From contig JAFSCF010000014.1 of NCBI GenBank assembly GCA_017436905.1, forward strand, positions 99,082-163,081: DNA of 64,000 nucleotides. The letters run 5' to 3'. The translations under genes and the position numbers were made by a program. This DNA is from Clostridia bacterium. GTDB lineage: Bacteria > Bacillota > Clostridia > UMGS1810. Positions 35,980 through 44,830 of this stretch are shown one piece after another; position 1 is the stretch's first letter, and each line of letters starts with the position of its first letter. The notes under the pieces were generated by a model. It had not been told where the DNA came from, ran no database searches, and worked only from the letters and a program-made list of their open reading frames with translations.

Positions 35980-37170
35980 TTAATTAGAATTTGTAGTGTA
36001 AAAGGTCTTCATGCATGCATATCCGCACCACACAATAAATGTTACTATGCAAAAAACCATCAATGTCCAAAATACAGCGTTCCATCCAAAATTGTCCGCT
36101 ATTGCGCCAAGTCCATATGAACTGATTGTACTTCCTAAATAACAAAATCCGTTTAAAACTCCGGCAAATAAGCCTGAATTCACCTTTCCCCTCATAAACA
36201 TTGGAAAGATGCTTGTAATAAGGCTATTCAGACTCGATGCCAAAAAGTTTACTATAACTAATCCAAAAAGCATAATAATTATAAGTTCAAGTGTTAAACT
36301 TTCGATAATAACACCAATGAAAACAGCAATAATAGCAAAAACCATCGCGCATTGATTCACATAATCAGGAATTTTTTCGTGCATTTTTAACGCAACCGCA
36401 TTACCAAACACCGCTATAATGGGCAAAAACAAAGTTAACAAAATAGAAAGTGAATCACTCATAGAAAACTCTTCCTTAAGAATAGACGGAACCCAAGTTG
36501 TCAGTCCATCTTTTATTAAATTAACCCCAATTGCGAAAAAACATAATACATATATTGATGCGAAAAGTAGTTTCCTTTCTCCCTTTTTCTGATGTTCCTG
36601 CAAAGGAGCATCAGGATTTGTTTTTTCTACAGTTTCTTCCTGTTCTTTTTCATTTTTTGCACATTCTACTGCCTTATTATAAAGCACCGCCCAAATTACA
36701 GCAACAATAGTGACAGCAATTCCCGCAGTATAAAAAGAAAGTTTGAATTTATCAAATGCAGCAAATATTGAACTCAATCCGTAAACAATCAATGTTCCAA
36801 CTGCGACAGTTGTCCCCATGACAACGCTGGAAGTTCCCAAAACTTTTTTTGGCAGCACCTCCGAAAGCAGTCTTACTATGGTGGGCCAAAGGATAGATAA
36901 TACAAATCCATTTGCCAGCCACAACCATTTTATTATGTAAAAATTCGAGCCAACCGCTATTATTAGGTTTATGCTTGCAGATACAAATAAACTAACGAAT
37001 ATCATCCATTTTATGTTGTACTTTTTGCAGAACACACCATTAAAAACTTGTCCGATTCCATATGCAAAAAAGAAAAATGTAGGAACAGTTCCTGCCTGTG
37101 TTTTAGTTATACCATAAAAATCTATAATCTGTGTAATATTAGCAGAATAATTTATTTTAAGCACGGTCAA
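35980..37170 (-). pseudogene. MFS transporter with missing N-terminus
   Basis: A major facilitator protein with about eleven membrane segments and a long charged central loop (near residues 165-200). Related sugar-phosphate or organic-anion antiporters begin with a further helix before the YSANITQIIDFYG segment; here the frame opens straight into LKINYSANI and the first helix is gone. It is joined to the epimerase fragment upstream, with overlapping frames (37157-37170), as if one deletion removed the end of the epimerase and the start of the transporter. It has no ribosome site of its own. Probably non-functional. Confidence 0.75.
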
Positions 37171-37375
37171 GACCTAAGCTGTATGTAAGCTCAATGCCAA
37201 CTTCATCTGCCAATGCACGCAAGGAACGGATATGGTCGTCAGACATTTCAAGCAAAGGCTGTGCCTGAAATTCAAGAACGTCAAATCCGATTTCTGCCGC
37301 CTTCTTAATGTACTTTTTGTGGTCTGCATCCCAGTTCTTTTCCCAGAAATTCATAAAGATACCAAGCTTATTCAT
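37157..37375 (-). pseudogene. Truncated sugar phosphate isomerase/epimerase
   Basis: Only 72 codons remain of a TIM-barrel epimerase (AP endonuclease 2 fold, D-tagatose/ribulose 3-epimerase type), which is normally near 290 residues. The preserved start is MNKLGIFMNFWEKNWDADH, then FDVLEFQAQPL and LADEVGIELTYSLGLD, after which the frame runs into transporter sequence and stops. Its ribosome site (AAGGAGG) is intact and lies 12 bases after the isomerase gene. Confidence 0.8.
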
Positions 37376-37387
37376 TGTTTTTCCTCC

Positions 37388-38788
37388 TTATAATACGTCT
37401 ATATTATAACCTAAATATTTTACAAGTGCTTCTTCAACAGCGTCTGACCATTCACCCTTTGCAATGGCAACATGGTGCTTATAGCCGTTTTCACACATAT
37501 ATCTGAATATATTTTCAAGGTTCTCATTTTCAAAGACAACACCTGTACCAAAGAACTCTTTGTCAAATTCATCATCTGTCAGTTTGCCATTGGTGGTAAA
37601 GCCAAAAATTTTGCCATCCTCGGTTTTAGCAGTTGCAACAGTAACCTTACCTGATTTCACTTTACCGTTTACAATACCCACTCCGGTACCTTCGCCATAA
37701 GTTTTCTTAAACATAAGATGTTCGCCGATGGAGGGCTTTTCTTCAAAGAATGCGGGAGCAACAGCAGAGCAATGGAACATAATGTTCTTGGTTGAAGATG
37801 TGGCATAGTTATTGTTAACATCCAGGAGCATAACCGGACCTTCAGATGCAAGGCAAAGCGCACGCATCATAACGGCATTGTTCACATCAAGTTCACAAGC
37901 CGCTGAAATACCTCTTTCACTCAAATCGCTGAGAACAAGACAGGGGGCAATGTGATACTGAGTAACAAACTCATCCCAGCATCTTATTGCGACGGCATCC
38001 AAGTTATATTCCTCCACGAGTTTATCCATTACAACGCCGAACTTCGCAATGTTAGTCAGCTTTTCTTCAGGATAATTGCCGAAGCAAGCCACATTCTGAT
38101 AGTGCGCTTTCTTCTCTGCGAGGAGCTTGTCGTCAACCTTTTCCATCATGTCAAATACATAGGAAAGGTCAATGGTTTCAACGGTTATGCCTTTACTCTG
38201 TAATGCCACTTCGTCTGTTCTTACTGTTTTAAATGCGGTTGTCCTGGCACCGATAGCACCAATATTAAAGTGCTTCATACCACCAACAACTCTGCAGATT
38301 GCCGCAAAACGATTTAAATCCTTGGCAAATGATTCATCCAAAGGCGAAACTGCCATCTTTTCTGTCAGGGTAAATGCAATCTTGCACTGGCGGAGCACGT
38401 GGCACATAGCAAACTTACCGCAAACCGTATCACGACGCTGTGCAAAATCCATTTTTCCCAGTTCATCCGGATATGCCTGTACTAAAACGGGAACATCAAT
38501 ATCACGGAGAGCCTCTGCAGCACCGTTTTCATCACCAAAGTTTGGCATACATAAAATAACACCGTCATACTCGCCTTTGTTCGCCTCTAAAAACGAAGCA
38601 TATTCGCGCCCCTCCTGGCGAGTTTCAACAGCACCATATCTTGTAAGGTTTTCATCCATACAAATATAGTCAAAACCGCCGTCTTTCACTGCCTGAATCA
38701 TTTCTTTTCTTGCGTCTGCAATGACCTCGCCAGGGAAAAATCCACGATTAGCAAAGAACAAAGCAAACGTTACCTTTGATTTTTTCAT
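37388..38788 (-). CDS. L-fucose/L-arabinose isomerase family protein
   Basis: A 466-residue cytoplasmic sugar isomerase-like protein of the AraA/FucI fold. Recognisable blocks include the N-terminal Rossmann-like region with DGVILCMPNFG, a central IRCWDEFVTQYHIAPC segment and ACELDVNNAVMMRAL, where metal-binding Glu and Asp residues are expected, and a late HHVAIAKGEW with the conserved His. The exact aldose-ketose pair is unknown. The ATG at 38788 (GAGGGGA upstream) is chosen over an earlier TTG. With the truncated epimerase it suggests that the released monosaccharide is isomerised. Confidence 0.85.
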   Translation of the reverse strand: MKKSKVTFALFFANRGFFPGEVIADARKEMIQAVKDGGFDYICMDENLTRYGAVETRQEGREYASFLEANKGEYDGVILCMPNFGDENGAAEALRDIDVPVLVQAYPDELGKMDFAQRRDTVCGKFAMCHVLRQCKIAFTLTEKMAVSPLDESFAKDLNRFAAICRVVGGMKHFNIGAIGARTTAFKTVRTDEVALQSKGITVETIDLSYVFDMMEKVDDKLLAEKKAHYQNVACFGNYPEEKLTNIAKFGVVMDKLVEEYNLDAVAIRCWDEFVTQYHIAPCLVLSDLSERGISAACELDVNNAVMMRALCLASEGPVMLLDVNNNYATSSTKNIMFHCSAVAPAFFEEKPSIGEHLMFKKTYGEGTGVGIVNGKVKSGKVTVATAKTEDGKIFGFTTNGKLTDDEFDKEFFGTGVVFENENLENIFRYMCENGYKHHVAIAKGEWSDAVEEALVKYLGYNIDVL

Positions 38789-38882
38789 AAAAATCCCCTC
38801 TTTCAATTATTATTGCTATAAATAAAGTGCACCGTATCATTCTCATCGCCGGAGAACAAAAAATCTCTTGCCTGTTACAGAA

Positions 38883-40916
38883 TTACTCAAAAACAATCTC
38901 AAAATCACGGGTTTCATTCTTGTCAGAGGTAACAGACAATTTCAAAATGCCATCTGCAATCTCTGCATTATCAAAGCCTTTTTGTGCTTTAAACTGATAA
39001 CCTTTGGCAATTCGGACAGAAACAGTATATAAATCCTGCCCTACCAATTCTGCTGTCAGAGAAAGTGTTCTTTTTAATTCATTCCATTCATCTTTCTTCA
39101 GTTCAATAATTCCCTGAGTTACATGACGGTTTGTACTGACAATCTGCGGACATGCGGTCTTTTCTCTGATGGCGTAAATCTTCGTTTCAAATGGTTTTAA
39201 AACCGATGTAATGATACGGCTGTCAACCTCCTGCATCACGCCGGAATAATACTCATAAGCTATAGGCACTTTTGTATCAATACCCAGACAATCCAGATAT
39301 ACCGTCTCTGTTATGTCTTTATCGGTCGTATTAAACACGCTGACTAAGTTATACTTATGTATATCCGTATCCACCGTCAGATTTGTAATCACCACGTCTT
39401 TTTTACCGGTGCGGCAAAAGTCCATAGTATGAATATCCAACACAGGAATAGAGCGACGCATAATTTCAACTCTTTCTTCCGGTAATGTCGGCATATCATC
39501 ACCTAAGGTCACCGGCAGACCCAGCATAGAAACAAAAGCCGCACGGGATTTGAGTTGCTCCATGGTGCTGTGTTCTTCACGGGCAATCACGCAGTCAGGA
39601 TCGTTATAAAACACAACATTATGGAAAGGGTAGTAGCGCATAACACGGCCAACTGTGTTATTTACAAACTCTTCCCATGTAAATACATCAGCTCCGATTC
39701 TTGCCGCTTCAAACATGTCACAGGTCCATAGAACTTCTGCATCCCCTACCGCACAACAGGAAAGCATAAAGCGGTCCTTTCCCAAAATCTCACGGGTTTT
39801 CTTAATGAGATCTCTAAATAATCTTCTTGATGACAGATCGGGGTTATACATTTTTTCACGGTGTCTCTCATGAGCACGGATTCCCGGTCCGAGAGTGTCA
39901 AACTTAACGCCCACAAAGCCCCAGTCATCAATCTGTTTGAGTGCCATAGGCAGATATTCATTCATATAAGTCGGATGAGAGAAATCGAAGTAATAATCAC
40001 CACACCAATAAGGGTCAATTGCCAAAACAATCTCAGGATGTTCTTTCATATAGTCAGTTTCCGTTCTCTCGGTTGAAAAACCAATCCAAAGAGATGGAAC
40101 AAGACCATACTTCTTTATTTCATCAGCGACATGCTTCATACCATTCGGATAGCGATTCGGATCCGGCTTTAAGTTATCTGCAACACCTTGATCGTGGCAC
40201 CATTCCCAGTCAATCCATATGGTATCAACACCATAGCGATTCAGGTTTTCGCTGAGCCATTTTGCATTGTTCAAAACCCGTTCTTCTGTGACATCAAACT
40301 GTAGCGCATACCATGTCATCCAGCCAACTGGTGGCTTTTTAAAGGTTGTATTTTTGTTAACAGGAGAATATGTAATGTCATATCGGTCAGCATATATATT
40401 TTCTTCAAATTTTATGAAAACCTCTTTCTGAATCAGAACATCAATTTCAAACAAATTCGTTTCATGATTGAAGCGATAACATCTGCCGGTTTCACCACTG
40501 ATAACAAGGCCACAATCTGCTTGTGTGTCAAACAGCATATCGTCAAGCGGTGTGCAAGTAATTCCATAACCGGAACGGAAAAAATCGTGCTGATTTGTAC
40601 TCATTGCACGAACACCCTCGCCAAAAGTTGTTTTGCCTTTTAAACCGAGTTTCTCCCGTGGATTAATAGAAACGCCTTGGTTACCTACAGAGATTGTAAG
40701 TTCACGAAGTTCTGCCCCCGCCTGATATTTTGCTGTTAATACATTTGCTTTTTGTGCCCGTTCTGTAAATGCATCGCAGAAGTACAGTTTCTGTCCGTCT
40801 TTTACAAAAACAAGTTTTTCTGCCAAAAGCCTTTCCCCTTTTCGGATCAAAAGTTCGGATGTTTCAAGATCGAGTTTGACATAATAATCCGTATATGTTG
40901 CATATTGACAAGCCAT
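38883..40916 (-). CDS. GH36 family alpha-galactosidase-like enzyme
   Basis: A 677-residue cytoplasmic glycoside hydrolase. N-terminal beta-sandwich (about 1-190), TIM barrel (about 200-500) with PPVGWMTWYALQFDVTEE, DTIWIDWEWCHDQG, the nucleophile segment VGVKFDTLGPG and the putative acid/base ARIGADVFTWEE, then a C-terminal beta domain. The fold is clan GH-D and the second such enzyme in the window, but clearly different from that at 28657. Located between the isomerase and GH4 genes. Confidence 0.87.
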   Translation of the reverse strand: MACQYATYTDYYVKLDLETSELLIRKGERLLAEKLVFVKDGQKLYFCDAFTERAQKANVLTAKYQAGAELRELTISVGNQGVSINPREKLGLKGKTTFGEGVRAMSTNQHDFFRSGYGITCTPLDDMLFDTQADCGLVISGETGRCYRFNHETNLFEIDVLIQKEVFIKFEENIYADRYDITYSPVNKNTTFKKPPVGWMTWYALQFDVTEERVLNNAKWLSENLNRYGVDTIWIDWEWCHDQGVADNLKPDPNRYPNGMKHVADEIKKYGLVPSLWIGFSTERTETDYMKEHPEIVLAIDPYWCGDYYFDFSHPTYMNEYLPMALKQIDDWGFVGVKFDTLGPGIRAHERHREKMYNPDLSSRRLFRDLIKKTREILGKDRFMLSCCAVGDAEVLWTCDMFEAARIGADVFTWEEFVNNTVGRVMRYYPFHNVVFYNDPDCVIAREEHSTMEQLKSRAAFVSMLGLPVTLGDDMPTLPEERVEIMRRSIPVLDIHTMDFCRTGKKDVVITNLTVDTDIHKYNLVSVFNTTDKDITETVYLDCLGIDTKVPIAYEYYSGVMQEVDSRIITSVLKPFETKIYAIREKTACPQIVSTNRHVTQGIIELKKDEWNELKRTLSLTAELVGQDLYTVSVRIAKGYQFKAQKGFDNAEIADGILKLSVTSDKNETRDFEIVFE

Positions 40917-40951
40917 AAAGAATTCCCTGCCTTTCTACCAACAAATAGTAA

Positions 40952-42340
40952 TTAAAAATCAAGATTGTACATAGTCAGATATTCTGCTGTATTCGCCAGC
41001 ATCTCTTTAAATAACTCTTTTGCTTTATCAAGAGGCAGGCGTACAAGGGGATCAGATGCAAACGCATTAAATGCCTTGGAAACATCTCGCTCAAGAACCG
41101 CTGTTAAAACCATTTCCTGCTCCGCGCAAACGTGACCAATTAATGGGAGAATATTTTCCGGCACATTTCCTGCCATAACAGGCGTAACAGAATTTGCGGT
41201 AAACTGTGCGTTGGTCTCAACTACAGCGCCCAACGGCAAGTTTGGAATCTGACCTATGTTAGGCAGATTTACATTGGTGCAGGCATCTTCAAGACCAATT
41301 AAGGCACGTATCTGTTTAACACTGTCCTCTCCGGTGGGTTTCACTTTGAATTTCTCTTCGCCGCTTATCAGTTTATCGGTCTCTTCAAGCAATTCGCTGA
41401 GTCTTCCTCTTCTCCAACTTACGGGTGTCAAAGCGAAGAGCATTTCCTCTACCCGTTGAGGACTCTCCAGATACCAGTCACCCGGGCAGAATTCAGCCAG
41501 ATGTCTGTCTCCGGCTGCAGCAATCCAGCCATAGCGCTGAAACAGGTCAAATTTAACCTTCTGCATGGTTTTAAAAAATACGTTCAGATTATTTTCTTTT
41601 TCATCTCTGCAAAAACCGGTATCTTTATATTTTTCGACAAATTTTTTGTAAACCGGAAACAAATCAATATTCTGATACTGTGCTTTTGTCAACCATGTGA
41701 AATGATTTATACCGACAACATTGATCTTAATATCCTCACGTTTTGCATCTTCTACGCCTTCGAATTCTTTCAAGGCAGAAACCAAAAGCTTTTGTGTGCT
41801 GAAAACCTCATGGCAACATCCGAAAGCTTTGATTTCCGGGAAGATTTGATACAAAAGACCTGTACACAGGCTCATGGGATTTGTATAGTTAATAACCCAG
41901 GCATCTGGACAAAACTCCTTGATTGCAAGAGCGATTTCCTCAAACATAGGAAGTGTACGCAGAGCACGGACAATTCCACCCGGACCGGTGGTATCGCCAA
42001 CAGCCTGATAAATGCCGTATTTCTCAGGAACATGTACATCAGATTCCATCTCATCGAATGTACCGGGAAGAATAGAAATTACTACAAAATCAGCACCAAT
42101 CATTGCTTCCTTTAAGCTGTCAACAGCCTTATAGTTCCATCTGCCGCCTGCCTCTTCAATATTGTTGCCGATAATTTCGTTCTGCTTAGCAGTCTCTGCA
42201 TCAATATCATATAAATATACCGTACCGGAGAGGTCCTCTGCCAAAGCCAAATCTGACATAAGTCCCCTACCCCAGCCTCTTGAACCGCCACCGACGTATG
42301 CGATTCTGATATCTTCTGCTTTTTTGTCTTTAATTTTCAC
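40952..42340 (-). CDS. GH4 family glycosidase (NAD+ and Mn2+ dependent)
   Basis: GH4 enzymes cleave alpha- or beta-glycosides by a transient oxidation at C3, using bound NAD+ and a divalent metal. The 462-residue protein shows the Rossmann motif VGGGSRGWG, the family block YTNPMS, the metal-binding cysteine and histidine in GCCHEVF and GINHFTW, and the GIVRALRTLP block. The family includes alpha-galactosidases, alpha-glucosidases and alpha-galacturonidases; activity cannot be fixed here. It starts at GTG with AAGGAG upstream. Confidence 0.92.
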   Translation of the reverse strand: MKIKDKKAEDIRIAYVGGGSRGWGRGLMSDLALAEDLSGTVYLYDIDAETAKQNEIIGNNIEEAGGRWNYKAVDSLKEAMIGADFVVISILPGTFDEMESDVHVPEKYGIYQAVGDTTGPGGIVRALRTLPMFEEIALAIKEFCPDAWVINYTNPMSLCTGLLYQIFPEIKAFGCCHEVFSTQKLLVSALKEFEGVEDAKREDIKINVVGINHFTWLTKAQYQNIDLFPVYKKFVEKYKDTGFCRDEKENNLNVFFKTMQKVKFDLFQRYGWIAAAGDRHLAEFCPGDWYLESPQRVEEMLFALTPVSWRRGRLSELLEETDKLISGEEKFKVKPTGEDSVKQIRALIGLEDACTNVNLPNIGQIPNLPLGAVVETNAQFTANSVTPVMAGNVPENILPLIGHVCAEQEMVLTAVLERDVSKAFNAFASDPLVRLPLDKAKELFKEMLANTAEYLTMYNLDF

Positions 42341-42364
42341 AATACGACACTCCTTAATTTCGTG

Positions 42365-44707
42365 TTATTTAATAATGTTATAATATTTTGTTGTTTTTGT
42401 TTTGCCGTCTGCGGCTAAAACAGTGACAGAAAATCTATTGCAATTACGAATCGTAATTGTACCGACAGACGGCATTTCCCTGCCACCAATATATAATTTG
42501 GCACCCTTATCGATACATGCAGTGTAATCAATTACACCGCATTCCGCAGGAACATATAAGATATTTTCTTCGCCTTCAGAAACAGCAAACACCCTGTTTC
42601 CTACAGAAAATCCCATAGAATTCAACTCTGATTTAGGTGATAAATATTTAGGACGTTCAAAAACAAGTTGCTTAACTTCGTACGGTTCAAAACTGAGATG
42701 CAACGGCTCCATCCCCTCGACAGTCACTGTGGTCTTGTGAGAACTATATGTATTGTTGACAGCAAAAAGATAAATCTTGCCGTTATAGGAACGAAGGGTA
42801 ATATTGAGCCAATCGCGATCAGCTGAAACTGTAAAATCCGGTGCAGACTCATCTGACAAAATGGCATCTTCATACTGCGCCACATCAGCCATCAGCATCT
42901 TAACATCGTTTGTCCACTGTTCCAGTGTTTTTGTACTGTCGCTCTTCATCTTGTGGTAAGAAAACCAATCCAGTCCGTCAACACCCTCACAAATTGCCTG
43001 CCAAGCCATATTTTTAAGTTCAATATAATCGGGGCTTCTTAAATCTCCTCTATCTTCATAATGAAATCCTTGCAAAACACAATATACCGGTTGGAGCTGA
43101 GATTTTTCTTTCATCTCACGAACTGCTTTTCCCACTCTGGAAATATCATCCGCAGGTTGATCATTTGCATCAGTTACACCGGTAACAGGGTATGGGTCTA
43201 CACCAACAATATCCACCATTTTCATAAAGTTGCCGTAAGAGTCATGCTTTTCGTCGGTCACGCCGAAAGTAGGATGGTCAATATCCACCTCTGCAAGAAT
43301 TTGATTGTTCCAGCGAATTTCCTCTCCATAACGATAAGCGTCTATCTCATCAAAGAGATAATATCCCTCTAAAATAGCATCATCTTTAAAATCATTTGCA
43401 ACGGCAGTAAGAAAACCGGGAATGTCGGTCTGGTTGGGTATTATTTCCTTTGCATTGGTGCCAGTTGATTGTTCCTTAGAGTACCAGAAACTATTGAGCG
43501 AAATATGTGAGGTAATGCCGAGATTTTTTATCGCCTCACGTTCATCGGCATATCCCTTGCTGTCTTGCCACCAGAGTGCATAGTTGCTGACTGTATCAAT
43601 GCCTGTTTCTACGGCAAATTCGGCAGATTCCACATAGTTTTCGCTGTAGTTCTCACTCCCCTTATCGTCGCTGCCATTGTTGATTCTGGTAAAAAAAGTT
43701 TTTTTGCCTCCCCTTACATAGTGTCCGTTTTCATCTACATAATTGTCAGGGCGATAGTCCTCCGCACGTTTACGCAGAGTATGCTCCTTGACGGAGATAA
43801 CCTCCCCTGTTGTTTTATTGGTAAGGGTGCTTTGCAGATAATAATCTCCTGCACTAAGTCCTCGGGAGGAAAACACAAAATTCATTGTGCTATGCAGAGT
43901 ATCTGCTTGAGATTCTGAAATTATCTGATTATCTATACCTAAAAGCTTAACTGAAAGTGACATATTATCAAGTTCATGTAAGCCCTCGTTTTCTGAAATT
44001 ATAATATCCAGTACAATGTCCCCGTTGCAATCGCCATAAATAAGACCTTTATAGGCAGGCTTACGCAAAATGCTTTCCTGAGGATCACGTGCCAATTTAT
44101 ATAATGTGAAATCATCAAAATGAACAGTACCGGTCAGTGATGCCGGTAAATAGGCAGAAAGCCGCAACTGCGAAGTAGCATTATCTACTGCAATATACTG
44201 TGTAATCTTGTACCAACCGCCACCCTCCGGTATAGCTTTTGTATCGCCGGATTGCTGAATCCATTTGCCTGCTGCATCATGGCAGGCGAGAATGTTTTTA
44301 GGTACTGCTCCCTGAGCATCGTCTGCATTAACCTGACAGCTAAAGGCATACAATTCACCTGATTTGAAGCCTGTTTCCGGAGCATATTTCAGCACAAATT
44401 CTACAGCACTCGTTGTTTGTTCTTTAGAGATAGTAAGTATGCCATCTGCTTGATTCCAATATGCGGACGGAGTGGCAACTGCTGCTAAAGTGGCAGAAGT
44501 CATACTGTCATTAAAATCACAGTCGGCCTTTTCTATTCGTTCCATAGTATATAAAGAAAATGGTTCGGGCATCTGCGCCCACAAACGATTACTGTCATCC
44601 GGCGTAGTATCAGTATAAGGCGGTCCGTAATCATAAATTTTAGCTGAAGCAAACGTCCCACTAAAAACCATAATTATGAGCATAAAATATGCTACAATTT
44701 TTCTCAT
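42365..44707 (-). CDS. Exported glycoside hydrolase-like protein (paralogue of the SLH-GH protein)
   Basis: A 780-residue secreted protein. The ATG at 44707 (AGGAGA upstream) gives a clean signal peptide of about 22 residues. A carbohydrate-binding-like domain follows (about 60-210, ending VHFDDFTLYKL), then a beta domain (PAYKGLIYGDCNGDI...) and a TIM-barrel-like domain with YYLFDEIDAY, HPTFGVTD, VGVDPYPVTG and VLQGFHYEDRGDLRSP. The last set is repeated in the protein at 53618. The glutamate of LFDEIDAY is a candidate catalytic residue. There is no SLH or other anchor. No named GH family could be assigned with confidence. Confidence 0.7.
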   Translation of the reverse strand: MRKIVAYFMLIIMVFSGTFASAKIYDYGPPYTDTTPDDSNRLWAQMPEPFSLYTMERIEKADCDFNDSMTSATLAAVATPSAYWNQADGILTISKEQTTSAVEFVLKYAPETGFKSGELYAFSCQVNADDAQGAVPKNILACHDAAGKWIQQSGDTKAIPEGGGWYKITQYIAVDNATSQLRLSAYLPASLTGTVHFDDFTLYKLARDPQESILRKPAYKGLIYGDCNGDIVLDIIISENEGLHELDNMSLSVKLLGIDNQIISESQADTLHSTMNFVFSSRGLSAGDYYLQSTLTNKTTGEVISVKEHTLRKRAEDYRPDNYVDENGHYVRGGKKTFFTRINNGSDDKGSENYSENYVESAEFAVETGIDTVSNYALWWQDSKGYADEREAIKNLGITSHISLNSFWYSKEQSTGTNAKEIIPNQTDIPGFLTAVANDFKDDAILEGYYLFDEIDAYRYGEEIRWNNQILAEVDIDHPTFGVTDEKHDSYGNFMKMVDIVGVDPYPVTGVTDANDQPADDISRVGKAVREMKEKSQLQPVYCVLQGFHYEDRGDLRSPDYIELKNMAWQAICEGVDGLDWFSYHKMKSDSTKTLEQWTNDVKMLMADVAQYEDAILSDESAPDFTVSADRDWLNITLRSYNGKIYLFAVNNTYSSHKTTVTVEGMEPLHLSFEPYEVKQLVFERPKYLSPKSELNSMGFSVGNRVFAVSEGEENILYVPAECGVIDYTACIDKGAKLYIGGREMPSVGTITIRNCNRFSVTVLAADGKTKTTKYYNIIK

Positions 44708-44725
44708 AATAAGTCTCCTGTTATT

Positions 44726-44754
44726 GGGGGTGCCCCGAAAATTGGGGCACCCCC
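44726..44754. repeat. GC-rich intergenic hairpin inside the polysaccharide locus
   Basis: GGGGGTGCCCC pairs perfectly with GGGGCACCCCC around a 7-base loop. There is no T-run on the minus strand, so it may act as an RNA stability or processing element in the long transcript. Confidence 0.6.
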
Positions 44755-44830
44755 CGATTGTGTTAAAAAGTAAAATGTATGCCATTGATGATGTGAGCAT
44801 CAATATAAGAAACAAAAACATCTGAATTGA

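Noticed and set aside
41456..42115. A 219-codon open frame on the plus strand opposite the GH4 gene
   Set aside because: GH4 motifs on the minus strand are complete, and the antisense product has no recognisable domain and a poor start. It is a shadow of the real gene.
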